Shown here one piece after another: positions 10,761 to 21,898 of a stretch of DNA of 64,000 nt (position 1 is its first letter; every line of letters starts with the position of its first letter). The stretch comes from Staphylotrichum longicolle (taxonomy: Eukaryota > Ascomycota > Sordariomycetes > Sordariales > Chaetomiaceae): positions 4,402,001 to 4,466,000 of the forward strand of contig JAHCVI010000001.1 of NCBI GenBank assembly GCA_019096155.1, written 5' to 3'. A model generated the notes under the pieces. It was not told the DNA's origin. It was given only the letters and a program-made list of their open reading frames with translations, and searched no databases. Made by a program: the position numbers and the translations under genes.

Positions 10761-11952
10761 TCACTGACGGATGAATTGCAACACGTGCCTCACCCCTCCC
10801 CATGCCTCTTCAGCTGTCGGCAAGATCTCTTTCTCTGGGAGTTTGAACCCCTTCTTTCCTCGCTTTCCCGGCCGGAGCTCGACAGTGTAAGCGTGATCGG
10901 CCCCAAGTTTCTCAAACGCCCAGTCTGCGCTGTCTCCTGACGTCGGGTACAACAACCCACAGGCCGTGCCTGTTTTATACTCGACGCCGTGGACCTTCCT
11001 CATGGCGCCGGCAAGTTCCCTCGCGAGCCACGCGGTGGCCGAGAAAGGTGGCAGTTTTCGGTTGCAGGAGTATCCGTACGCTACTGCCGCGTTAGTCACG
11101 TCGAGGGACTTGAGGAGGTGGGACGCACGATACATGACCAGCTGGCTGAAGGCATGCCAGTCAATGAAGAGGCGGAGGCCTTGCCGTTCCTTGATAGCCT
11201 GTAACTCTGATGCGAGTGCCCGGGTTTCAGGCGCGTCGAGAGGCCTGGTGCCCCTGTAGGTGCCGTGGCAAGCCGAGGTCGAGGCGCCACCTTTCTCATC
11301 CCAGTGGCCATCCCAATTGCGGTTGAGATCACGGCCAACACAGGGGCTGCCTTTCTGTACCTGCCGGTTTTTTCGCCACATTCGGTGTTTGGTTTGTGAG
11401 TAGACGAACCCTGGGACGTGTGAGCTTGAGCACGGAGCCCAGCAGGGCAGATAGATAAGGTACCGTCGGGATTGACCACAGGAAAGATGTAAAAGTCAAA
11501 GCAATCGAGCGCCCGCTCGGTTTTCTCGTCGGCCTTGTACTGGTCCAGTACGCTGTACGCTAGATATTCGGTGACCATGGTGGTGACCCATTCTCGGGCA
11601 TGGGTAGTCCCGAAGAAGACGACGGCCGGTTTCACGCCAGGGCGGGACTTTCCAAAGAGATGAATGCCCTAGATTTCCCTTTGTTCAAACGACTTGCCCG
11701 CGGAAAAGACCGTGGCCATGGAAGGGTGCGTTGCTGCAAGCCGGTGGAGGTAATCCACATGAGACTGATAGCTGTGGTACTTGTTGAACCATGTTGGAGT
11801 GTCTGCCCAGAGTTAAATTGCTTGCCACCAACAACCCAAAGCATCTTTGTGTGCTTACTTCCATCCAAACCACGAGCGGCTCGAAGCGGGAAAGACACTG
11901 GGCCCGCCAGAGACTTGCAAACGATGAGGAGGAATGTAAAAGCAGGCTTCAT
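10761..11952 (-). pseudogene. secreted M14 zinc carboxypeptidase with one in-frame stop
   Basis: Exon 1 (from ATG 11952) encodes a short signal peptide (MKPAFTFLLIVCKSLAG). After an intron at about 11860-11807 the mature peptidase domain begins directly (FNKYHSYQSHVDYLHRLAA), so there is no activation propeptide. The zinc and catalytic residues are all present: THAREW (His and Glu ligands), GRDLNRNWD (substrate-binding Arg), FIDWHAFSQL (third zinc ligand) and YTVELRP (catalytic Glu). A second intron (GTACCT...CCCAG) lies in the NPDG loop. The frame is open except for one TAG at 11669-11671, just before GIHLFGKSRPG, where homologues of this family have an ordinary residue. No plausible intron removes it. 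The protein would hydrolyse C-terminal residues outside the cell if read through. With the stop, translation ends before all catalytic residues. Confidence 0.8.
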
Positions 11953-12270
11953 ATTTATTGCTACCGATGCTTGCGGGGCAGGTGGTGTCAGGGGCGAAGG
12001 CCGGGGAGTTGCTGGTCGGGGGCTTTACCCGACCAGTGAATGAAGTCCGTTGCCTTTGGAAGGTGGTCCCTTCGTCAACTGCTGGACGTCCAGAGGCCCA
12101 TGGCAGGAGCGAGGGCCAATGGATTCTTTTAGGTACGCGCGCCGTACCTTGAATTCCAGATGGCATCACGGGCAACACACAGACTCGGGCATCGCCGTTG
12201 AAACCCTTCTATTTTCATACAGAAAGTGGCAAACTACGCACAAGACGGAACGTGAGTTGGTGGGAATGCC
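11953..12270. other. intergenic, 318 bases
   Basis: This lies between the carboxypeptidase start and the 3' end of the Zn2Cys6 gene, so it holds a promoter for the first and a 3' flank for the second. I see no gene in it. Confidence 0.5.
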
Positions 12271-15023
12271 TCAAAAGTAAAACTGCTGCTGCGGTGGCTG
12301 CCCCGGTGGGGGATGGGCGAGAAAGTCAAAGCTCATCGAATCCATTCCCGTATTGAATGGATCAGGGGATTCTATGCATCTTAGCCATGGCCCAATCAAA
12401 AGCTGACTTAGTTTACTCACCCCAAAAGATGGAGTCGTACAGATCCATCGGTGACATGTACGAGGCCGGATCGAAACCGGCCATGTCCGGGAGAGGCTGG
12501 GCACCGGGAGGCATCTGGGAAAAAGGAACGCTGTTGGGCGTTAGCATTGCCTCCAGTTTGGCGAATCGGGAGTAGATACCCAGCGGAGAAATCAGCCACA
12601 GAGCCGCCGCTCTGCTGTTGCAGCTCTGTCATGGCCAGCGCGGCGTTCTGGTGCGGGTCAAGGGTCGAGACGGACCGGTCGGGAGGAACCATCATGCCAT
12701 TGGTGAGGAGCGCGGCTGGTTGCATCTGTGGCAGAGGCGTACGTGTGCCTGATGCCGGGACAGAAATGCTCCCTTCTCGCTTGACTTGGGGTCCAACGAC
12801 GGAGCCGTGGTCGTAGATGTTTTTGAGCGCCTCAAGGGCTCGCGACAATGGGCCAGAGAGCTCAATGTCGAGGTTCGATTTGTGAATGTGCGGCAATGGA
12901 GATGTCTGCTCCTTTGCTGCTGTCGCTGAGAGAGCCGAGATGAGATCGCCCTGGAGCTGGCGCACTTCAGGGTCTGCTTTAGTCTCGCCGAGGATGCCCA
13001 GGAGGACGGCTGAGGACAACCCGTGGTAGGTGAAGGCCCAGGATCGTGTTGGAATGACGGACAACTGGTGCATCGCGAGAAACATGCGCACTGTCTCAGT
13101 CAGGTTCGCCTTGCATCGGTCGGCAAGGAACTTTTTCTGTGGTGATTCGAGACGATTGCTGTCTCGCCGCATTAAAGCGGGCCGGCAGCAGACCGAGATG
13201 ATGAAGGATGTGTGCAGCCGTATCGCAAAATGCTGGAGCCGATCCATCGCAGACTTGCACGCTTCCTTGCTGCGGAGCTGGACCAACAGCTTGTCGCGGA
13301 TGCTCTCGACAGCGTCGCAGTTTTCAATGATCTGTGCGTAGGTGGAATTGGCGAGGGAATCGGGGCCAAGTCTCTGGGAGATGATCTGGCAGAGTTGGTA
13401 CATGGCTTCGAGGTATGCCCAGCCTTCGGCGTTGGCGATCGGCGAGAGTGGTATTGGGCAACACGGGATGTTGGTCATTGGGGACCTGGCACTGTCAGTT
13501 TCAGGAAAAGAGATTACGCCATGTGATGGGCTTACCGGTCAAAAGACAAGGATGTGAGGGTATCGTGCCAGAGGCATGTCCACCTTGGAAGAATCAGCAA
13601 CTGTCCATCTCTTGCCAGGCTGGCACATACCATAGCTTTCTCCTCGCCATCTCCTTCCTTGCGGCGTCGGGGGTATGCCGGCCATCAAGTGGCTGTGTGC
13701 GGTGCAAGCCAAGAGACTGAGCCAATCGGCAAGTGAGACCGAGCAAGGCCCATGACGCCTCGGCCTTCATGTCGTTGAGCAGCACAAAGCTGGTCATTAG
13801 GAGGGCTTGGATGGAGTCCAGGTTGGGCCTGGACAGCCAGTCAGCAGGTTACATCGGGGAATAAACCCGAGTTGGGTGGGAAGCCGTACCTCAGCAAAAA
13901 GTTCCCTAGTCGCAGGAAGTGGAAGGAAATCTGGATGTACTTTTGCGAGTCTCTCGTCCGGACGTGGTAGGGCGAGTCATGATACTGGGAGCCGACCGCG
14001 AGGACGGCGAAGAGGATGGACAGCCATGAGGCCGAGACAGGTTTTGTCGACTTGGTCGATGCTCTGGCGTTCTTGGCCCGGTCCTCGAGATAGACCATGA
14101 GCCGGGACTCGAGGTCGTCAATGTCAATGACGAAACCCCAGAATGGTTGCGGGATCTCCTTGTATGTGCGAAAGAGCCTGGCCTCGTCGTGAGCACGCCA
14201 TCACTGGAGGCAAGGGACGCTGCCGCAAGAGCAGATTCCTCCCAATCAAGCACTTACTTCATCACCTCCCGATCGGAGGGCAGCTCAGAAGAAATGTCCG
14301 AGGTCAGTCGGTCCAGATGGCGCGAAGACATCAGCGGAAATGGCGCCGAGTTGTCGAGGCCCAGCAGGGAGCGCATGTCTTGGCGAATCCCGATGGCCTC
14401 CTGGGGCTCGGCGGAGGTTTGTTCTCTGAGAAGGGCGGGGATGCTGTTCTGGCCCACATATCGCGTCGTCTCGGTGTTGTCGGGCTCTGCGACGGTCAGA
14501 AAGTGGCAGCTCTGGCGGCGGGATGGAGAAAGGGCTCACCGTATGCGCTGATGGCCTCGCGGGCCTCGTTGCTCAGACTCCTCCTGGGTTCGCGCTCGTC
14601 GGGTGACCGCGGCCTCTTCTTGCCGGGGGTAGCGTTGTCCGAGGAGATTGAGATGCTTTTCCCGGTGGCCGACCTGTTGGGCTTGTAGGAGCAGAGCTGG
14701 GCGTGCTCCCGCTTGATGCAGTTTTCACAGGGGCTCTTGTTGTCGCACTTGACCTTGCGCTGTCGGCATGGCCAGCAAGCGGTGCCTGGAGCGACAGTGT
14801 GAGTAGCCATCGCCGCGACTCAGGAGTGTCCCGCAAACAGACGCGGATCGGGTGTGGCTGCGTGAGGGCAGTCCGCTGAGCCCGGGGTCGGCGGAGCATC
14901 GGGGATGATGGGGTGAGGTCCGGCCCACTTACCGTATCGCACCTTGCGGTGGGAGTGGATGATGCGGTTGGCCTCCTCAGGCGTCAGATCGTCGAGGTTG
15001 GGGCTTTCTTGTGTGTCCGACAT
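12271..15023 (-). CDS. Zn2Cys6 fungal transcription factor
   Basis: The first exon (from ATG 15023, MSDTQESPNLDDLTPEEANR) ends RKVRYG at a GTAAGT donor. The second exon continues TACWPCRQRKVKCD with the six-Cys zinc cluster (CxxCRQRKVKC, then CENC and LC). An ATG at 14810 inside the intron would also encode the cluster, but the longer form gives a natural extension. A nuclear-type basic stretch (GKKRPRSPDE) follows. The central region matches the fungal-specific factor domain (YIQISFHFLRLGNFLL; LLGLTCRLAQSLGLHR; WTCLWHDTLTSLSFDR). Downstream exons reach a Pro/Gln-rich end (PPPGQPPQQQFYF) with stop at 12271-12273. A 49-base intron (12531-12579, GTATCT...TGCTAACGCCCAACAG) restores the frame near the C-terminus. 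It probably binds CGG-type sites and regulates transcription; the targets are unknown. It diverges from the RdRP gene. Confidence 0.85.
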
Positions 15024-16103
15024 GGGGGGCGGGGTCCCGGACGGGGACGCGGGCGGGTAGGGCCGTTGAGGCTGCCGGGTAGGAAATCCGAGTGAGGGCC
15101 GAGAGGAGTCACGGCAGCTGAGGGCCTGTCCCCGTTGGAGAAGTGGGGGCGCACGGCCTGGAAGGGGCGCAACAACGCGGTGCTTTGCGTCTGACAACTG
15201 GAAAGATTGTGTCGGGGGTGCCAGGCTGAAGCACAAGATTTCCTTGGACGAAGCGCGCCGGGTGTCGAATACCGATGCAAATCCGAACCTGTGGTGCGTG
15301 AGGTGAAGAAGAAGCCGACGAAGCTGGTCGGAGGTGGGGAGGTTCGGGATTGACGGAAAAAGCTTGGCTGGGCCCACCGGGATCACCTGCGGCCAGGATA
15401 CGGGCTGAGGCCCACTATAAATGGAGGGGCTCCTCGAGACCAGGAAGTCGAGCCTCGCTGCGCTGAGTGAGCATCTTAGCACGCACAACCAGCTTCAGCT
15501 TCAAAAGCCCTGCGCAGAATCCTGGCGAGAGCAGAAGAGCACCTATGCAGCTCGCACAGTTTGGCATGACAAACCGCAGCTTTTATCTCGTCGAGAAAGG
15601 GCGTGTCCCCATGATATCATCGACGCGCTCACTCAGTCCCTTAGCTGGACCCTGCGAGGCATTCCAGGGTTCAGGTGGAGAACGCGGGGCATTGTCCGAT
15701 TGCATGGTCTCTTGGGGGTGGTGGGGCATTGACAGAACGTCAATTGACACCAAACACCAGGACAATTGAGCCCATGGAGCTCGCTTCTTGCAGCATCGTG
15801 CCAAACAGCGAGTTCTAATAACAAAAAACAATGAGCTCCTTCCCAAGCTGATTCCTTTGATCAAAGGGCCAGTGCCCGAGATAAGATGGCGGGTCCGTGC
15901 GCCTTGCAGATGAGGCCCACCACATCTTGCAGCAGCAAGGCAATGTTTGGATGGGGCACGATTTAGCTCCCGAACCGCTGCAACCGCTCGCCAGGATTAC
16001 CATTGCTCGCAAACGGCATCGCCCAAACCTCCAATGGCTCAGCACTTTGCATTTTCATACTAGCTTTACATTGCGCTTGGTTGTTTTTTTGCGGCTGGAA
16101 GTC
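15024..16103. promoter_or_regulatory. shared upstream region of the Zn2Cys6 and RdRP genes
   Basis: This is 1.1 kb between two divergent starts. The leftward side keeps an open frame upstream of 15023 that is Pro- and Ser-rich and probably 5' UTR. Pyrimidine-rich DNA (TTGTTTTTTTGCGG) lies just before the RdRP ATG. No specific operator can be supported, and I see no gene in the middle. Confidence 0.4.
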
Positions 16104-19100
16104 ATGGGCACGAAGGGCACGATTGCGGGCCCGATCTCGGGCACCGCGCTGCCGCGCACGCCTAGCAAGCGGTTGGCGGGAAGCGCTGCCATCGAGAGGG
16201 TGATCCGCAAGCTCAACGACGACTACGGCCTCGCCATCGACATCCCCGACCCGACCCTCAGCCCGGTACGGCGCCAGCAGCTCGGCGCCGAGAATGACCA
16301 GTATTCCCGCTGCGACCGCATCTGCCGCGGCATCCAATTTCTCTACTACCAGCGCGGTGACGTTCTCAACCACGCCCTCGACGCCTTTTTCCGCGAGGCA
16401 AAGGCTGCCAGCTTGTGTTGGGTGCCCAAACCTCGCGCCGACCCCGGCACTCTGCCTTCCGCAGCGGCCCCGCCAAAGGCACAAACCGCGAGGCAGCAAT
16501 TGAGTCTGCAGACTATCCTGGTCTCGGTCATTGACAGGTTCAAGGCCCAGTGGACACCGTCCTTCTTGATTACGAAAACCGCCAGCCCGGCTGGTCCCCA
16601 GAATGAGGAGGGCAACGCCCGCTCACCCAGTTTGCCCGATTCCCCAGCTTCAACTGGATCGAAACGCTCATTTGACGGCGATTGGGAACACAGCGCCAAG
16701 CGGTCAAGAGGCAAGGAACGTGCATTGTCGCCGTGCCCGTCCCCCACCCCCGACCCGACCTTCATCGACGCTCTTGACAAAGTGCCATCCCGCCGACGAC
16801 TTGGCCGTCCCCCGGTGGATTGGTCGCCAGAACGCCGCCGACAGGAAGAGGAACGCAGCAGCTCGACTGATACTTCCAGCAGCAGCAGGCTCTCGAGTAT
16901 CTTCAGCCGTGGGGAGGGCCAGCAGTCGGCCCACACCACCCTGGATGGAGACATGTGGGAGGATAAACGTCCCCTCCCAGCAATTTCTTTGCCCTCTGGA
17001 TTTAGTGCAACCTTCCGAACACCGGACTTGATTCGTCCGGCTCTTCATCCACCTTCAGCTGGAGAACTTGCCGATGCTGCTCTGCCTCCACGATCGTCCG
17101 GCATCAGCACCGTCTACTCCGACTTGTCTGACACTCTCGTTGCTTCGTTGGACCCTTCAAGACCGTCCGCCTGGAACAGGCAGGTTGACATCCCGAGCTC
17201 TTCCGGCGAGCCCAGTCCTCTGCAGTTGAGGCTGCAAAACATCTGGCGTAAGTGATCCTTGTCTTCCGCTCTGGCCCCCTCTGACATTCCGCAGCCAACT
17301 ATCCGCGCTGGTTGCATGATGCGCCTCTCGCAGTCGCCTGGGAGATTACGCGCATCTGCCTGCACTGCAAAGTCGATCTTGAGGATGACAGCTTGCTGAA
17401 ATACGACCCGAAGTGGGCGTCCTCAGACATTTGCGACATCTGGAAGAGCCTGCGCGAGCTCGATGTTTTCCAGGGAAAATCCTTCCCTGAGCGCCCTGCT
17501 GTTGAGGCGTTCAAAGCAGCCTTGAATAACTTTGAAAGCGGGCAAGACGTCGTGGTTATGTCGGCCGCTTTGGAGTTCAACCCTAGCAAGACTGGCCCAT
17601 TGTTTCTTCTGGATATGAAACCGGTGAGATTGGACCAAGGCTGCAGGCTGACCAGGCGCTTCGGCCCAGACCGCTTCCTGGAGGTTCTCATCCCATCTCC
17701 AACCGCGCAGAATGCACCCGCCATTTTGAAGGACGGAGGCCCAGAGGAACTCATCGCTTGGCTGACGAGGAAGCCCCATGACCTGGTTGGCCGACAATGG
17801 CAGGCGTTCTATTCAAAGGACGCAGGGTACAGAAAGCCGGCAAAGGATTTCAAGCTCGGCCCAGATGCCAAAGCCACCTACAAGGAGAGAGTGCATTTCT
17901 TTGCCGAGGATGGTCTCAACTTTCGGCATGTCAACATCAGCTCAAGGAATCATATTCCTCCTGTCTCAGTCCAGCGGCGTATGGCGCTCAGTGTGAGCCT
18001 GATGCTGGACTGGCTCCTCCAGCTGGAGAAGAACGAATTGCAGCCTCACCTCAAGCTCTTCTCCCGTATCCAGCTCGGCCTGAGCAAGACCACCCCGACG
18101 GTGACCTTTGAGCCCGATCAGATCATCCACCGTGACGACATCCTCTCGCCCATTGGAAAAGTCATGAACGACGGCATCGGCCGCATGTCCCGCAGCGTCG
18201 CCAGGAAAATCCGCGATGCGCTCGGACTGGACGACATTCCGTCCGCCATTCAGGGGCGTATGGGCTCAGCCAAGGGCATGTGGCTCGTGGATGTGGCCGA
18301 CACCGGTGACGCCGACTGGATCGAAACATACCAGTCTCAGCGGAAATGGAAATGCGATTTTGCTGATGCGTTCCACAGGACACTCGAAGTCCGCAGTCGT
18401 GCCACGGAACTCAAGTCGGCCACTCTTAACCTGCAATTTCTGCCTGTTCTGGAAGACAGGGCCAAGGATCGGGGGCGTATGAGGCGCTCCATCGGGAAAC
18501 GCCTTATGAACGACTTGGAGAAAGAGTTTGAGAACCAAAAGAGCGCTTTGAAGTGTCCCCTTAAGTTCCGGCAATGGGTCAGCGAGAACTCTTGCAGCCG
18601 GCCCGAACGTGTGAAGCTCGGACGGGTGCCGTTTTTGGGCGGTCTCCCAGAGGGGAAGGGCGAGGTTCTCACGCTGCTTTTGAACAGCGGGTTTGACCCC
18701 AACCGGCTAAGCTATCTCCAAGACTTGGCTTGGGATCTGCGGAAGCAAAAATGTGACATCCTGAAGACGAAGCTCAACATCAAGGTCGGCCGCTCTGCCT
18801 ACATTTACATGGTCGTTGACTTCTGGGGCGTGCTCGAGGAGAACGAGGTGCATGTGGGGTTCTCGTCCAAGTTCCGGGACGAGTCAAGTGACACATCGTA
18901 CACCCTCTTGGCGGACTGCGATGTCCTCGTCGCCCGTTCCCCGGCTCATTTTGTCAGCGACGTGCAAAAAGTCAGGGCCGTATTCAAGCCGGAACTGCAC
19001 GCTCTCAAGGACGTCATCGTCTTCTCCGCCAAGGGAGACGTACCCCTCGCAGACAAATTGTCGGGCGGCGATTATGATGGAGACATGGCCTGGGTGTGCT

Positions 19101-20272
19101 GGGATCCGGATCTCGTGGAGAACTTTGTCAACGCCGACGTGCCCATTCAACCCAAGCTCGACGCATACCTCGGAAGAGACAAGACGACATTCGAGGACCT
19201 GGTCCGCCACACTGGACAAACGGGCGATCTCGCTCGGAACGCGGCCGTCTACGACATGATCAACAAGAGCTTCCAGTTTGCCATGCAACCGAACTACCTA
19301 GGCATCTGCACTAACTACAAGGAGAGGCTCTGCTACCACCGCAACAGCGTGAATGACAGCGCTGCCGTCCTTCTCAGCACCCTCGTAGGCAACTTGGTGG
19401 ACCAGAGCAAGCAGGGCATCATCTTCAGCAACGAAAGTTGGGCTCAGCTGCGGAGGGATCACTTCAAGGGCAAAATGAGCCTCGATGACCCCGCCTACAA
19501 GGGTGACCGGTGGGCCGGTGCGGGTGAGCCGCGGCATATCATCGATTACCTCAAGTTTTTCGTCGCAGCCCCGGCCATCCACCGCGAGCTGGTATCTCTG
19601 CACAAGGCGATGAATGTCGACAAGCGCTCCTCGGCCACCGGGTCCGAAGAAGCAGCCCAGCCGTGGGATCGTGACCTCGCCGTCTACTACGAGGATTTCT
19701 ACGAGCGGTCGAAGGGCTCGCGCTCGCTCAAAGCCCTGCTCGACAGCCTGGTGAAGGCCCTTGACGTCGTCCAGCTCCAGTGGAAGCGACTCATATCCAG
19801 CCGTGACTCTCCACTTGGATACCCAGAGAGGGTCAAGCAAGTTTATGCCCAGTGGCTTGCCATCGAGCCATCCATTGTCGGCAACGCGGGCTCCAACCGG
19901 CTCGACCCTAAGATAGCCGCGCTGCTGGAGCAGCCTTTCCTGGCTGATCGCGGAGCCGCAGGGACGGGCCAATGGGCACTGCTGAAAGCGAGCACCGCGT
20001 TCAGGTTGTACTATAAGAGAAGCCCCAAGTTCGTATGGCAGATGGCTGGGTCCCAGCTGGCATTCATCAAGGCGCAAGTAAGTTCGGCGTCAGGGGGGGG
20101 CGAGGGCGTGCCATTGCTCATGACGCCGCTGATGTATGCGGGGTCGGTGCCCGATGGGCGTTTCGTCAAGCAGTACATTGCGCGGCTGGAAGGGGATGGG
20201 TCAGAGTATCCAGATTTTGATGATGGAGAAGGAGATGACGGGGCAGTGGATGTGGTGGATGACATTGACTGA
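16104..20272 (+). CDS. qde-1: RNA-dependent RNA polymerase, QDE-1 type
   Basis: The start at 16104 (MGTKGTIAGPISG) is preferred over the upstream in-frame ATG at 15897. Exon 1 ends at 17247 and one 47-base intron (GTAAGTG...GCAG) leads to exon 2 at 17295. The product is 1373 residues, close to Neurospora QDE-1. The N-terminus contains IERVIRKLNDDYGL and a helical IQFLYYQRGD segment, then a Ser/Pro-rich, probably disordered region (about residues 190-370). The double-psi beta-barrel catalytic core carries the metal-binding motif DYDGD at 19070-19084 (residues 974-978) within LSGGDYDGDMAWVCWDPD. All three Asp are present. Such enzymes make double-stranded or aberrant RNA that feeds Dicer in quelling or meiotic silencing. 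Length and the N-terminal similarity favour QDE-1 over SAD-1, but no phylogeny was run. There are no frame breaks over 4 kb, so it is probably functional. Confidence 0.92.
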
Positions 20273-21898
20273 CGCTCGGGTTTCGCGCTGGTTTTCTTTT
20301 CGCATTTGAGTCTGATAATGGTTTGCCATCAAGGCGGTTTGATGGCCGACCGGGTGGCCTGAATTGGCACTTATTTTTGAGGTCTATTAGCAAGCAAGTT
20401 CATTTATTCCGTCATGACCTGGTTCATGAGGCATGGTGCCCCGCCTCGTCCTGGAGCCGTGCCAGGTGTTGGAGTCCCCTCCTCCTCCCCCAATTTGTTC
20501 ATCGTTGCTGGTTATGCTTCTACGCAATGTCCTTCTGCCCTTGATATGCGAGAGCCCAATGATGAATCGAGTTGAGGAGCCTTGCTTGGGCTGCTCCTGC
20601 CAGTGCGTCTTCTTCTTGGTCCGTAGGACTCAATTTCGGAAAAGTTCCTAGTTATGCGGCTCTCTGGACTAGCATCATCGTTGGGACATTACTTGTCAGA
20701 ATGCATGCCTACCTAGATAGATACGTACATATGTCCAATGGTTAGATACTACCGCGCCATCTCCAAGGAGATTCATGTCATTTGCGCTTGAAGTTTGGTT
20801 GACCCAGTAAGATCCCCCCTTTCTCAAGCAGCACGAGGCTCGACATTGAAAAAGGCATGGACCAAAAGGACGATGGCAGCATCGAGGAAACAACAAGAGG
20901 CCTAACCAAGCCCAGAGTCCAACTGCCGATCGTTGGAAAGGCCACCACGAGAAGAACCGTTCGCTTGCGTGTTGCTATGTATTGCCATCACACCGTCAAT
21001 TGACCAGCAACATCAGTCTTGGCTTGGCGCCTCCTCAGTCATTAACATCGTGCCCCGAGACTTCTAAAAGCAGCCGCCAAGAGTCTGATTGCATGGGCTA
21101 GGATTCGCTGGTCAGGGCCAACGTCCTCTTCCGAGTCCCGGCTATTTCCCTTCAAATCTCGTCGCTTGACCCAGAGCCCGGCAGACCACAGAGGACCTGG
21201 CCGCTGCAACGTGCAGCAGCGGACATTGCATCTAGACCTGGGAGAATGCCATTTCCCCGCTTCCAGACAAGCTTTTGAGGGCCCACAGTGACTGATTGCT
21301 TTGCGGTACAAGAATTGCCCCGCCTGGCGAGTTCAAAAACCGTGTTCCATGTTTCGACTGTACCCTGGGAGATCGGACAACCCAAGTTGTTTGGGTGACA
21401 CCCGACTTGAGAAACAAGCAGCCTCGGCTCTGTTTGTGTGTTGAATTTCGAACAATCATGGCACCAAACAGATCAACAGGTACTGTGTTGGAAAGTGCCA
21501 GGAGACACCGGCTTATTATTGTTTTGCGCTGCTTAAGGTATCTGCCCAACGGTAATTCTCCGAGCCGACCAACCCTCCGCTTGGGCCGCATAGATCACCT
21601 TCCCCCCTTCTCGGAACTGATCCGGAGGTCGTGTCCGGGCTTGGCGTCCTTGCATAGCATTTGCTGGCTAGAGGCAATTAACAAGGCTTTCAAGTTCACG
21701 ACAGACCTCCTGGAATTGGTTCGGCTACAGTTTGCCGAGGAGATTAAAGCAGAGAACGGCAAGGGCTCAAGTTCGTTCATCTACCTTCAGGAGCGGTCAA
21801 ATTTCGAGTACAAAGATGGGACATTCTCATCGTACTCGATTCTTACTGTCATTCTTAGTTATGCCTGGTCTGCTTAATGGGAATCGGACCTCTTTAAC
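20273..21898. other. intergenic, 1.6 kb
   Basis: This holds the RdRP 3' flank and the upstream region of the GMC oxidoreductase gene. Frames up to about 190 codons (21296-21877 plus) lack domains, signal peptides or splice continuity. No repeat or RNA gene was recognised. Confidence 0.45.

Noticed and set aside
12579..12595. Apparent frameshift in the Zn2Cys6 gene near its C-terminus
   Set aside because: A 49-base intron with GTATCT, a CTAAC branch site and a CAACAG acceptor restores the frame, so no lesion is needed.
15421..15864. Plus and minus frames between the Zn2Cys6 and RdRP genes
   Set aside because: There is no domain, start context or splice logic; the spacing fits a divergent promoter.
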